From: Fimenecus sp045545735 | GTDB lineage: Bacteria; Bacillota; Clostridia; Oscillospirales; Acutalibacteraceae | DNA: 59,556 nucleotides | Reading direction: 5' to 3' | Assembly: GCA_045545735.1 (NCBI GenBank) | Contig: JAZQBM010000009.1 | Span: 1-59,556, forward strand | In this document: positions 1 through 6,487 of the stretch, piece after piece | Position numbering within the stretch: position 1 is the stretch's first letter | How the letters are laid out: each line of letters opens with the position of its first letter | Translations under genes and position numbers: made by a program | Notes under the pieces: generated by a model | The model's database searches: none | The model's input: the letters and a program-made list of their open reading frames with translations, nothing else | What the model was told of the DNA's origin: nothing

Positions 1-966
1 CGACAGCAGATTCTGGATCTTCTGGGTGTGGACTCCATCAGCTCCCTGCGGACGCAGGTAGACCACATCTGGAACGCCCACTATTGTGACGATGGCGAAA
101 CCACCTCATTGCTTGCCAACTCCCTATGGCTGGATAATGCATTCCCATATAAAGACGCGGCCGCCCAAGCCCTCGCAGACAGCTACTACGCATCCGTATT
201 CCATGGCGATCTGGGCGCAGATGAAATGAACAAACTCCTTCAGGAATGGCTCAACGAGCAGACCGGAGGTCTGCTGGAGGAGCAAACCAAAAGCACAGAA
301 CTGGATCCGGGCACCGTTTTCGCTCTGGCTTCCACCGCTTACTTTGCCGCAGGCTGGGACATCAGCTTCGACTTGTCCCAAACCGCTGATCGCGTCTTCC
401 ACAGTCCAGGCGGTGACCTGACGGCTCCCTTTATGAACCAGGCCACCGATGCCCAATACTATTGGAGCACCAATTTCAGTGCCGTGGAACTGAAGCTGAG
501 CAGCGGCAGTATGTGGCTGATTCTTCCCGATGAAGGTATATCCATGGAAGAGATTCTGAACAGTGCGGAGTATCTGCAGCTGACACAGAACCCCTATGAA
601 TGGAAAAGCCAGAAGTATGTCTGGCTCAACCTCAGTCTGCCGAAGTTTGACATCGACAGCAAAACCGATTTGATTGAGGGAATGAAACAGTTGGGAATCT
701 CGGATGTATTTTCCCACGATGATGCCGATTTTACCCCCATAACGGATATGCCGCGGCTGGCTGTTGTGGAAATCGATCACGCGGTACGCGTGGCCATTGA
801 CGAGGAAGGTGTCCTGGCCGCAGCTTACACCGTTATAGAGGCCGAACCCGATGGAGCCCCCTGTCCCGACGATGAGATAGACTTTGTTCTGGACCGCCCC
901 TTCCTGTTCGTGGTGTCCAGTCACGATAACCTCCCCCTCTTCGCCGGCGTGGTAGAACAGCCGTAA
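1..966 (+). CDS. Serpin-family protease inhibitor, 5' truncated by the window edge
   Basis: About 321 residues are visible; the reading frame is open from base 1, so the true start lies upstream and the GTG near base 28 is not a credible start. Serpin landmarks are in order: an LANSLWLD segment early, an N-W-L-N-E-Q-T-G-G segment, PKFDIDS, a GISDVFS helix, the reactive-loop hinge EEGVLAAAYT, and the C-terminal DRPFLFVV and PLFAGVV strands. Serpins trap serine or cysteine proteases by loop cleavage; gut bacteria are thought to use them against host or competitor proteases. The exposed loop after the hinge (VIEAEPDGAPCP) sets specificity, but the P1 residue cannot be assigned. The gene is clearly richer in G+C than its neighbours, suggesting transfer. 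No signal peptide can be judged because the N-terminus is missing. Confidence 0.88.
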   Translation, partial: RQQILDLLGVDSISSLRTQVDHIWNAHYCDDGETTSLLANSLWLDNAFPYKDAAAQALADSYYASVFHGDLGADEMNKLLQEWLNEQTGGLLEEQTKSTELDPGTVFALASTAYFAAGWDISFDLSQTADRVFHSPGGDLTAPFMNQATDAQYYWSTNFSAVELKLSSGSMWLILPDEGISMEEILNSAEYLQLTQNPYEWKSQKYVWLNLSLPKFDIDSKTDLIEGMKQLGISDVFSHDDADFTPITDMPRLAVVEIDHAVRVAIDEEGVLAAAYTVIEAEPDGAPCPDDEIDFVLDRPFLFVVSSHDNLPLFAGVVEQP

Positions 967-1002
967 GAAAGATAAATTGTTGTTTAGCGGAAAGATTACC
1001 TC

Positions 1003-1129
1003 GTCATTGCGAGGCCCGAAGGGCCGTGGCAATCCCCCCGTTGAATGGTAAAATGTTACGATTTCTAACGAAAAATGCCGGAAGGACCGGGAGATTGCCA
1101 CGCCAGTGTGAGCACTGGCTCGCAATGAC
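1003..1129. repeat. GC-rich palindromic repeat (MITE/REP-like)
   Basis: The ends are matching inverted arms: GTCATTGCGAG at the left and its complement at the right (CTCGCAATGAC), followed inward by GTGGCAATC and GATTGCCAC. Each arm carries its own small palindrome (GGCCCGAAGGGCC; GCCAGTGTGAGCACTGGC). It lies between the serpin and the SDR gene. I know very similar sequences as dispersed repeats in gut Firmicutes genomes, but no second copy is in this window. No open reading frame inside. Confidence 0.7.
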
Positions 1130-1136
1130 AATAAAG

Positions 1137-1166
1137 TTTTGCGTTTTGCACTTTGCATTTTGCACT
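1137..1166. repeat. TTTTGC-word repeat tract, copy 1
   Basis: A short run of near-identical words (TTTTGCG, TTTTGCAC, TTTGCAT, TTTTGCAC) between the palindromic repeat and the SDR stop codon. Similar tracts occur near 42952-42990 and, inverted, near 59258-59290. Confidence 0.6.
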
Positions 1167-1891
1167 TATATATTCATTCCGCCGTTTACAGCCAAATCCT
1201 GACCTGTAATAAAATCTGCATCACTTGAAGCAAGGAAACTGACTGCACCTGCAACGTCTTCAGGAGTACCGATTTTATTAAGTGGTGTTTCGTTTTTTAA
1301 CTCGTTCATTGTGTCTTCGTCAAAATGACTTGTCATATCAGTTAAAATCACGCCGGGGGACACGCAATTTACAGTAATTCCAGAAAGTCCCACTTCTTTG
1401 GCAAGGGCTTTTGTCATACCGATAAGTCCTGCTTTTGCGGCTGAATAATGCACCTCGCAAGAGCCACCGGTTTCGCCCCATATTGATGAAATGTTTATAA
1501 TTTTTCCGCACTTGCGGTTAATCATATATTTAAGCACCGCACGGGAACAGTAAAAAGCACCACTTAAATTTGTTTCAATCATTTTGTGCCACATTTCATC
1601 AGTAATATCAGTAAAGAGTGTTTGCTCGGCAATTCCCGCATTATTTACAAGCACAGAAATCTCACCAAAAGTCTTTTCAACATCTGTAATCACCGTATTC
1701 ACAGCATTACTGTCAGTAATATCAAGTTTATACGCTTTACAATTTTCACCTAAATCGTCAACAAGCTTTTTTGCCTTTTCTTCTGAATTATTATAAGTGA
1801 AGGCAACTTTGTAACCATCTTTTATAAATCTTTTCACAATAGCAGAGCCAATACCCTTTGCCCCACCTGTAACAAATGCAACTTTTGTCAT
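1166..1891 (-). CDS. SDR-family oxidoreductase, FabG-like (3-oxoacyl-ACP reductase type)
   Basis: The 241-residue protein starts at MTKVAFVTGG (ATG at 1891), which has AAAGGGG just upstream; a longer in-frame extension to 1942 lacks support. It is a classical short-chain dehydrogenase: the Rossmann motif TGGAKGIG near residue 8, NNAG near residue 84, the catalytic serine in NISSIWG and YSAAK with catalytic Tyr and Lys, then the PGVILTDM loop. Such enzymes reduce 3-oxoacyl groups or sugars/polyols with NAD(P)H in the cytoplasm. It stands alone, divergent from the tRNA gene, not in a fatty-acid cluster, so a role other than fatty-acid synthesis is quite possible. Substrate is not inferable. Confidence 0.85.
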   Translation of the reverse strand: MTKVAFVTGGAKGIGSAIVKRFIKDGYKVAFTYNNSEEKAKKLVDDLGENCKAYKLDITDSNAVNTVITDVEKTFGEISVLVNNAGIAEQTLFTDITDEMWHKMIETNLSGAFYCSRAVLKYMINRKCGKIINISSIWGETGGSCEVHYSAAKAGLIGMTKALAKEVGLSGITVNCVSPGVILTDMTSHFDEDTMNELKNETPLNKIGTPEDVAGAVSFLASSDADFITGQDLAVNGGMNI

Positions 1892-1958
1892 ATCACATGC
1901 CCCTTTCGGACTATATGAGTATTGTATCACAAACAAAATCAAAATGCATTAAAAATAC

Positions 1959-1987
1959 TTGAAAAAGTTTTGTGAATGTCATATAAT
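1959..1987 (+). promoter_or_regulatory. Promoter of tRNA-Thr
   Basis: TTGAAA (1959-1964), 17-base spacer, TATAAT (1982-1987), placed 21 bases before the tRNA. A near-consensus sigma-A promoter. Confidence 0.75.
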
Positions 1988-2008
1988 ATCACTTGCAATT
2001 TAATATTT

Positions 2009-2084
2009 GCTTGTGTAGCACAGTTGGTAGTGCAGCTCATTCGTAATGAGCAGGTCGCAGGTTCGAGTCCCGTCACAAGCTCCA
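2009..2084 (+). tRNA. tRNA-Thr (anticodon CGT)
   Basis: A 76-nt cloverleaf with encoded CCA. The acceptor stem pairs GCTTGTG (2009-2015) with CACAAGC; discriminator T, then CCA. The anticodon stem GCTCA/TGAGC encloses the loop TTCGTAA, giving anticodon CGT, which reads ACG threonine codons. The T-arm contains GGTTCGAGTCC. It has its own promoter and is followed directly by a hairpin terminator, so it is a single-gene transcription unit. Confidence 0.95.
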
Positions 2085-2137
2085 AACACAAAAAAATCCG
2101 TTTAGCAGGTTTTCTGTCAAACGGATTTTTGTGTTTT
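2085..2137. terminator. Bidirectional terminator
   Basis: The stem AAAATCCGTTT / AAACGGATTTT with A- and T-rich flanks lies between tRNA-Thr and the end of the convergent anti-sigma gene, so it can stop transcription from both sides. Confidence 0.8.
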
Positions 2138-2143
2138 TAAGAT

Positions 2144-3157
2144 TTATTTAAGTACTGTATATTTGAAGATTTCTTTTGTTTCCGCTTCTGTAAAGCCCGT
2201 AACCCTGATAGCATAAATCTTACTTAAATCTTCTTTAGATTGAAAATATATTTGATAACTTTCAATGCCATTATCTGTTGAATTAAGATGATAGTCAGCA
2301 CCATCGTCCATAGAAATATGGTAATGACCTATTCCAACTGCCTTGTCATTTTCAGAAACAATATCATGTGCATTTTTGCTACCTGACGGGAATATTGCTA
2401 CTTCCATACAAGCATAGTACGCACATGCTTTTGTGTAATTCTCAAATGAAGAAAACAGTTTTACTTTCGGTGCTTTGCCCGAGATGAAATCTTTCATCAT
2501 TTTGTAGTTATAAGTTACCGCAACATCTGTGCTATACCCGTAGTTTTCTATACCTTTTTTAACAAAGGAATAAACAATCGGATATTTCAAATCTTTTAAA
2601 TATGCTTTGTGTTCATCCAATGTCGGAACCGGCACACCCTGATTTTCATCATAAATAACGATATTTTTATCATTGCCAAAATCAAGAATATATGCTCCTG
2701 AGTCCGTCTTTTCTTCTGTATATTTGCCAAGCTTTGCATCTATATACAAATCAAAGTATTCGTTACTGTAATTACTCTTTGCACTGTCTCCGCTTTCCAA
2801 AACCTCACAAGCACTTGAAACACCACTGAATTTGTTTTCATATAACATTAACGGCACTTTCAAGAATGCAAAAGCACCTAATAAAAGAAATACAACTAAA
2901 AAGATTGATACAGTTTTAATTATTGCTTTTTTCTTGTCTTTCTTAAACATTTTGCCAACTCCCTTTATAAGCTCGGTTGAAGTATTATTCACAAATTTAA
3001 TTTCCGGTTGATTTATTAATTGCTCATATTCTTTATTACATTCAGAGCAAGTTTCTAAATGATTTTTTATTATTTTTGCCGAATTATCACTACACAGGGT
3101 ATCTATGTAGAGAGGTAATAAATCTCTTACTAAAAAGCAGGTTTCTTTACTCATCAT
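2144..3157 (-). CDS. Membrane anti-sigma factor with zf-HC2 domain
   Basis: About 337 residues. The N-terminal ~50 residues carry a putative zinc-binding anti-sigma domain (HLETCSECNKEY, H-x3-C-x2-C). One membrane segment follows near residues 80-100 (a run of I, V, F and L after a KKDKKKAIIK stretch). The remaining ~230 residues would lie outside the cell and match no domain I recognise. The gene overlaps the upstream ECF sigma gene by 11 bases, a common arrangement in which the anti-sigma holds its sigma at the membrane until a signal releases it. Start: ATG at 3157 or 3154 behind AAGGATGAG; a GTG at 3160 is also possible. The outer domain presumably senses the signal, which is unknown. Confidence 0.8.
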   Translation of the reverse strand: MMSKETCFLVRDLLPLYIDTLCSDNSAKIIKNHLETCSECNKEYEQLINQPEIKFVNNTSTELIKGVGKMFKKDKKKAIIKTVSIFLVVFLLLGAFAFLKVPLMLYENKFSGVSSACEVLESGDSAKSNYSNEYFDLYIDAKLGKYTEEKTDSGAYILDFGNDKNIVIYDENQGVPVPTLDEHKAYLKDLKYPIVYSFVKKGIENYGYSTDVAVTYNYKMMKDFISGKAPKVKLFSSFENYTKACAYYACMEVAIFPSGSKNAHDIVSENDKAVGIGHYHISMDDGADYHLNSTDNGIESYQIYFQSKEDLSKIYAIRVTGFTEAETKEIFKYTVLK

Positions 3158-3629
3158 CACTCATCCTTTCTTCAATTTGTTTTTTTGCTCTGAAATATAT
3201 AACTCTTGCCCAATTTTCTGTTTTACCAAAAACATCTGCAATAGTTGAGTATGGCATATCGCCTAAGGTTTTTATATAAAAAACTTCTTTATAGGGCGTT
3301 TCTAATTTTACGGCTTCAGCTAAAATTCTTTTTGCTTTTTCATTTTTAATTATGTCTTCTTCTATATTACCATCTGCTACCAAATTGGGGTAATCCAAAA
3401 TATTTTCCGTCTGCTTTTTTCGTTTTTGGTTTAAGAAAATATTTTTAGCAATACTACAAAGCCATGTTTCAATTTTGCAGTCATTTTTAAATGTATCTAT
3501 CTTTTTGATTGCATTATAAAAAGTTTCTTGCGTTATATCTTCTGCTAAAGTTTCGTTAAGGCACAAAGACAAAGCGTAACTTTTTACATATTTATAATGC
3601 AGATTACACATTTTTTCTAAATCATCCAA
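3147..3629 (-). CDS. ECF-type RNA polymerase sigma factor
   Basis: About 160 residues. Region 2 (aa ~10-65) contains AEDITQETFYNA and the tryptophan-containing IETWLCSIAKNIFLNQKRK; region 4 (aa ~100-155) contains a helix-turn-helix around YSTIADVFGKTENWARVIYFRAKK. I place the start at TTG 3629 because AAAGGGG stands eight bases before it; a longer frame to 3671 exists but has no ribosome site. It directs RNA polymerase to a small regulon, probably including its own operon, and is likely kept inactive by the overlapping downstream anti-sigma factor. Confidence 0.88.
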   Translation of the reverse strand: MDDLEKMCNLHYKYVKSYALSLCLNETLAEDITQETFYNAIKKIDTFKNDCKIETWLCSIAKNIFLNQKRKKQTENILDYPNLVADGNIEEDIIKNEKAKRILAEAVKLETPYKEVFYIKTLGDMPYSTIADVFGKTENWARVIYFRAKKQIEERMSDDE

Positions 3630-3763
3630 AGCCGTCACCCCTTTCACTTTTATTATATTCGCATCAATCAATCGCCAATTTTTTTGCTTTCAACTATTAG
3701 AAACATTAAAAATGGTTTTATTACAAAAAATCTCTTTTTATTATATCATGTTTTTGTATCTCC

Positions 3764-3790
3764 AAAAAGCACTTCTTCGGAAGTGCTTTT
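3764..3790. terminator. UUCG-tetraloop hairpin in a divergent spacer
   Basis: A perfect stem AAAAGCACTTC / GAAGTGCTTTT closed by a TTCG tetraloop. It looks like an intrinsic terminator but lies between two divergent genes (sigma at left, LRR gene at right), where no transcript is expected to end. It may be the relic of a lost gene or insulate the two promoters. Confidence 0.6.
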
Positions 3791-3845
3791 ATTTTGTCGA
3801 ATAATGTGTTATAATGTCTTTGTTAAAGATTGGGAGATGTGAAAA

Positions 3846-4658
3846 ATGGCTGATTTCTTTATAAAAGACGGTGTTTTAAAAGGGACTTTCTGTTACGATG
3901 AAGAAATTGTTGAAATTCCGTATGGTGTCAAAAGAATTGCTGAAGGTGCTTTTAAGTCAAGATGGGTAAAAGAAGTCATTATTCCAAACTCTGTCGAAAA
4001 AATTGGTGCTTCTGTGTTTGCATATTGCAAATACTTAACTTCTATAACCATTCCCGAAAGTGTTTCAGTTATTGAAAAAGGTGCTTTTTCGGAATGTCCC
4101 AGACTAAAATCTGTCACAATTTTAGGAAATCTTAAAGAAATTAAACCCTCAACATTTCGTGGCTGTATGAATCTTGAATATGTTTCAATTCCTGATTCAG
4201 TTGAAAAAATAAGGGAATACGCTTTCTGGGAATGCAAGTCTTTACAAAATACTAAACTACCCCAATCGCTTAAACAAATTGATTATCAGGCATTTTATCG
4301 TTGTAAGAGTTTTGAAGAAATACAAATTCCCGATTCTGTCACCGTTATAGGAAGTGGAGCTTTCGCACACTGCAAAAACCTGACACAAGTAACTCTTTCA
4401 AAAAATCTTACACGGCTTAACGGCTTTAGGGGTTGTGATAAAATCAAGGAAATTGTTGTGCCTGAAACTGTAAAGTTTATTGACCCTAATGCGTTTCGTG
4501 ACTGCATAGAGCTTGAATCTGCAACATTTTCACAAGGTGTTCGCCAAATTGGTGAAAATGTTTTCTTTAAATGCAAAAAATTGGTTATAACTGCTCCCGC
4601 AGGCTCAAATCCCATAAAATACGCCAAGAAACACAATATAAAATACATAGAAATATAA
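3846..4658 (+). CDS. BspA-type leucine-rich-repeat protein
   Basis: 270 residues built almost entirely from about ten ~23-residue LRR_5 repeats of the form I-P-x-S-V-x-x-I-x-x-x-A-F-x-x-C-x-x-L-x-x-V (for example IPDSVEKIREYAFWECKSL and IPDSVTVIGSGAFAHCKNL). The last repeat ends in IKYAKKHNIKYIEI. BspA-like LRRs are protein-interaction scaffolds, often on the cell surface, but this one has no signal peptide, anchor or membrane segment, so it should be cytoplasmic. Start ATG behind GGGAGATG. It is a single-gene unit with a terminator after it. Partner unknown. Confidence 0.85.
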   Translation: MADFFIKDGVLKGTFCYDEEIVEIPYGVKRIAEGAFKSRWVKEVIIPNSVEKIGASVFAYCKYLTSITIPESVSVIEKGAFSECPRLKSVTILGNLKEIKPSTFRGCMNLEYVSIPDSVEKIREYAFWECKSLQNTKLPQSLKQIDYQAFYRCKSFEEIQIPDSVTVIGSGAFAHCKNLTQVTLSKNLTRLNGFRGCDKIKEIVVPETVKFIDPNAFRDCIELESATFSQGVRQIGENVFFKCKKLVITAPAGSNPIKYAKKHNIKYIEI

Positions 4659-4665
4659 TCAAATT

Positions 4666-4700
4666 AATCCCGTTAAAAAATGACGGGATTTTTACTTTTT
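4666..4700 (+). terminator. Terminator of the LRR gene
   Basis: Stem AATCCCGT / ACGGGATT followed by a T-rich run. Confidence 0.8.
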
Positions 4701-4728
4701 TTGACACTCTATTTTGTGCAACATTTCC

Positions 4729-4757
4729 TTGAAAATGGGAAAATATAGTGCTATAAT
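4729..4757 (+). promoter_or_regulatory. Promoter of the ATP synthase operon
   Basis: TTGAAA, 17-base spacer, TATAAT, 27 bases before the first gene. All eight genes to 11217 follow without another terminator. Confidence 0.75.
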
Positions 4758-4783
4758 TTAGAATTGCAAAAGTAGGTGATACT

Positions 4784-5110
4784 ATGAATGAAAACATTGT
4801 TGGTGCAGTGATTACCTTTGCACTTGGAATTGTTATTGCATATCTGAACTTTTTGCTTTCAAAATTAATACTTAAAAAGCAACCCGAAAAATATGCTTTA
4901 GGGACAATCATAAGACAAATTACGCAAATATTATATATTGTGGCAGTTTATTTCGTGTCAACGGTTACCCCTTGGGACACTTGGTATATGCTTATCGGTG
5001 CCGTTCTTGGTGTAACAGTTCCAATGATTTATTTCACACACAAATTGTTGCAATTAAATAAAACAGTTCAATCAAAAGAAGTAAAGAAAGAGGGTGAAGA
5101 TAATGGGTGA
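4784..5110 (+). CDS. atpI: ATP synthase operon protein I
   Basis: 108 residues with about three to four membrane segments (aa ~5-25, 45-62, 66-90) and a charged tail. The sequence is weakly conserved, as usual for AtpI; the assignment rests mainly on size, membrane topology and position as first gene of the operon. AtpI-type proteins help assemble the c-ring and may affect magnesium uptake. Its last codons overlap the start of atpB by eight bases, so the two are probably translationally coupled. Confidence 0.7.
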   Translation: MNENIVGAVITFALGIVIAYLNFLLSKLILKKQPEKYALGTIIRQITQILYIVAVYFVSTVTPWDTWYMLIGAVLGVTVPMIYFTHKLLQLNKTVQSKEVKKEGEDNG

Positions 5111-5777
5111 AGCGTCAGAAGTAGTAATTAAACTTTTTGGCATTCTTGACGTTACAGGCGAAGTAATTGCTATGTGGATTATTCTTGGTATTGTTGCAAT
5201 TATTTCGTTAATTGTAAAATCAAACCTTAAAGAGCGTCCCGGCAAATTCCAAAACATAATTGAAACGGGCGTTGAATACCTTGACAACTTCTTCACTGAC
5301 CTTTTAGGCAAGAAGAAAGCACGTCAAAATTTCACATTCTTGGCATCTTTATTCATTTTCATAATCTTCGGCAACTATTCAGGTCTTATTCCCGGCGTTG
5401 GAATGACAGATTACGTAAAAGCCCCAACAGCGTCACTTTCAGTTACAATCGCACTTGGTGTAATCGTATTCGTATTCTTGCAGGGTTCAGGACTTAAACA
5501 CGGAGTTAAACATTATTTCAAACGTTTTGTATCACCAATTTTCGTTATGTTACCTTTACTTGTGCTTGACGAATTCATTAAACCTGCGTCATTAGCACTT
5601 CGTCTTTACGGTAATATTTTCGGCGAAGAAATGGTTACACATCAGCTTTATGAAATTTTGCCAATCGGTGCACCCGTTGTTATGATGGCTTTATCATTAC
5701 TTTTCTGTGCATTACAGGCAATGGTTTTCACAATGCTTGTATCCATTTATCTTGACGAAGCCACTGAAGAAGAATAA
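5103..5777 (+). CDS. atpB: F-type ATP synthase subunit a
   Basis: 224 residues with five to six membrane segments. The conserved proton-path helix is present as ASLALRLYGNIFGEE with the essential Arg and the N-x-x-x-E pattern; the last helix has LFCALQAMVFTML. The start is ATG 5103, seven bases after GAGGGTG; an upstream GTG (5094) in the same frame is less likely. Subunit a forms the two half channels beside the c-ring and carries ions across the membrane. The protein is slightly short for the family, but no core helix is missing. Confidence 0.95.
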   Translation: MGEASEVVIKLFGILDVTGEVIAMWIILGIVAIISLIVKSNLKERPGKFQNIIETGVEYLDNFFTDLLGKKKARQNFTFLASLFIFIIFGNYSGLIPGVGMTDYVKAPTASLSVTIALGVIVFVFLQGSGLKHGVKHYFKRFVSPIFVMLPLLVLDEFIKPASLALRLYGNIFGEEMVTHQLYEILPIGAPVVMMALSLLFCALQAMVFTMLVSIYLDEATEEE

Positions 5778-5808
5778 AAATAGTTTTTAATATAAAGGAG
5801 TAATTATT

Positions 5809-6036
5809 ATGTCAACATCTTTAATCGCAATTGCAGCAGCACTTGCAATCGCACTCAGTACAATTGGTCCCGCTATCGGACAAGGTATGACTGCTAAAGC
5901 AGCTATGGAAAGTATTGCTCGTCAGCCTGATGCTGCAAAAGACATCCGTTCAACACTTATTATCTCAATGGCTCTTATGGAAGCTCTTACAATCTACGGC
6001 TTGCTTATCGCTTTCATGCTTGTTTCAAAAATCTAA
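5809..6036 (+). CDS. atpE: F-type ATP synthase subunit c
   Basis: 75 residues forming two membrane helices joined by the polar loop ARQPDAAKDIR. The first helix has GPAIGQGM; the second has LMEALTIYGLLIAF with the ion-binding Glu. The residues after the Glu are A-L, as in chloroplast c subunits, not the S-T of known sodium-binding c-rings, so proton coupling is more likely, although the helix-1 Gln is kept. A strong ribosome site (AAAGGAG) precedes the ATG, fitting the need for many copies of c per complex. Confidence 0.95.
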   Translation: MSTSLIAIAAALAIALSTIGPAIGQGMTAKAAMESIARQPDAAKDIRSTLIISMALMEALTIYGLLIAFMLVSKI

Positions 6037-6054
6037 TCAGGAGTACAGATACTT

Positions 6055-6486
6055 ATGAGCATACAGATATCCGTTGTAATATGGACTGTAATCTGCTTTT
6101 TACTGTTAATGCTTATTCTTCACAACTGGTTATTCAAACCGGTTTTGGAGGTTATGGAAAAACGCCGTAGTCGTATAGAAAAAGCAAAAGAAAAACAGCT
6201 TGAAGTTCAGCGACTTACTGCCGAATACGAGTCAAAACTTGTTGAGCAGAAAAAGGCTTTTGAAAAAGAGCAAAAGGCTAACGCAGATATGGAAATCGAA
6301 AGAATTCAGGCTGACAGTAAAAAATCAGTAGAAAATGCACGAGTTGTTCGTCTTAACACATACGAAACATATCGCGAAGAATGTGCTAAAGAATACTCAA
6401 AAATTCTTGCTACCGCTGAAACCTCTACAAAACAGATTGCAGAAATCTTCGCAGAAAGATTAATCACTCAACCAAGGGTAAAATAA
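6055..6486 (+). CDS. atpF: F-type ATP synthase subunit b
   Basis: 143 residues: one N-terminal membrane helix (aa ~6-26), the typical FKPVLEVMEKRRSRIEKAKE start of the stalk, and a long charged coiled coil. It is shorter than the usual ~160 residues. It forms the peripheral stalk. The very next gene begins with a second b-like membrane segment, so the stalk may be a hetero-pair of b and the fused b-like part. Confidence 0.92.
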   Translation: MSIQISVVIWTVICFLLLMLILHNWLFKPVLEVMEKRRSRIEKAKEKQLEVQRLTAEYESKLVEQKKAFEKEQKANADMEIERIQADSKKSVENARVVRLNTYETYREECAKEYSKILATAETSTKQIAEIFAERLITQPRVK

Positions 6487-6487
6487 T

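Noticed and set aside
124..1158. Long minus-strand open frame of 344 residues
   Set aside because: It runs antisense to the clear serpin gene and across the palindromic repeat; no domain and Cys/His-rich low-quality translation.
5809..6036. Sodium-binding c-ring
   Set aside because: The Gln of helix 1 is present, but the S-T after the ion-binding Glu is replaced by A-L, as in proton-type chloroplast c subunits.
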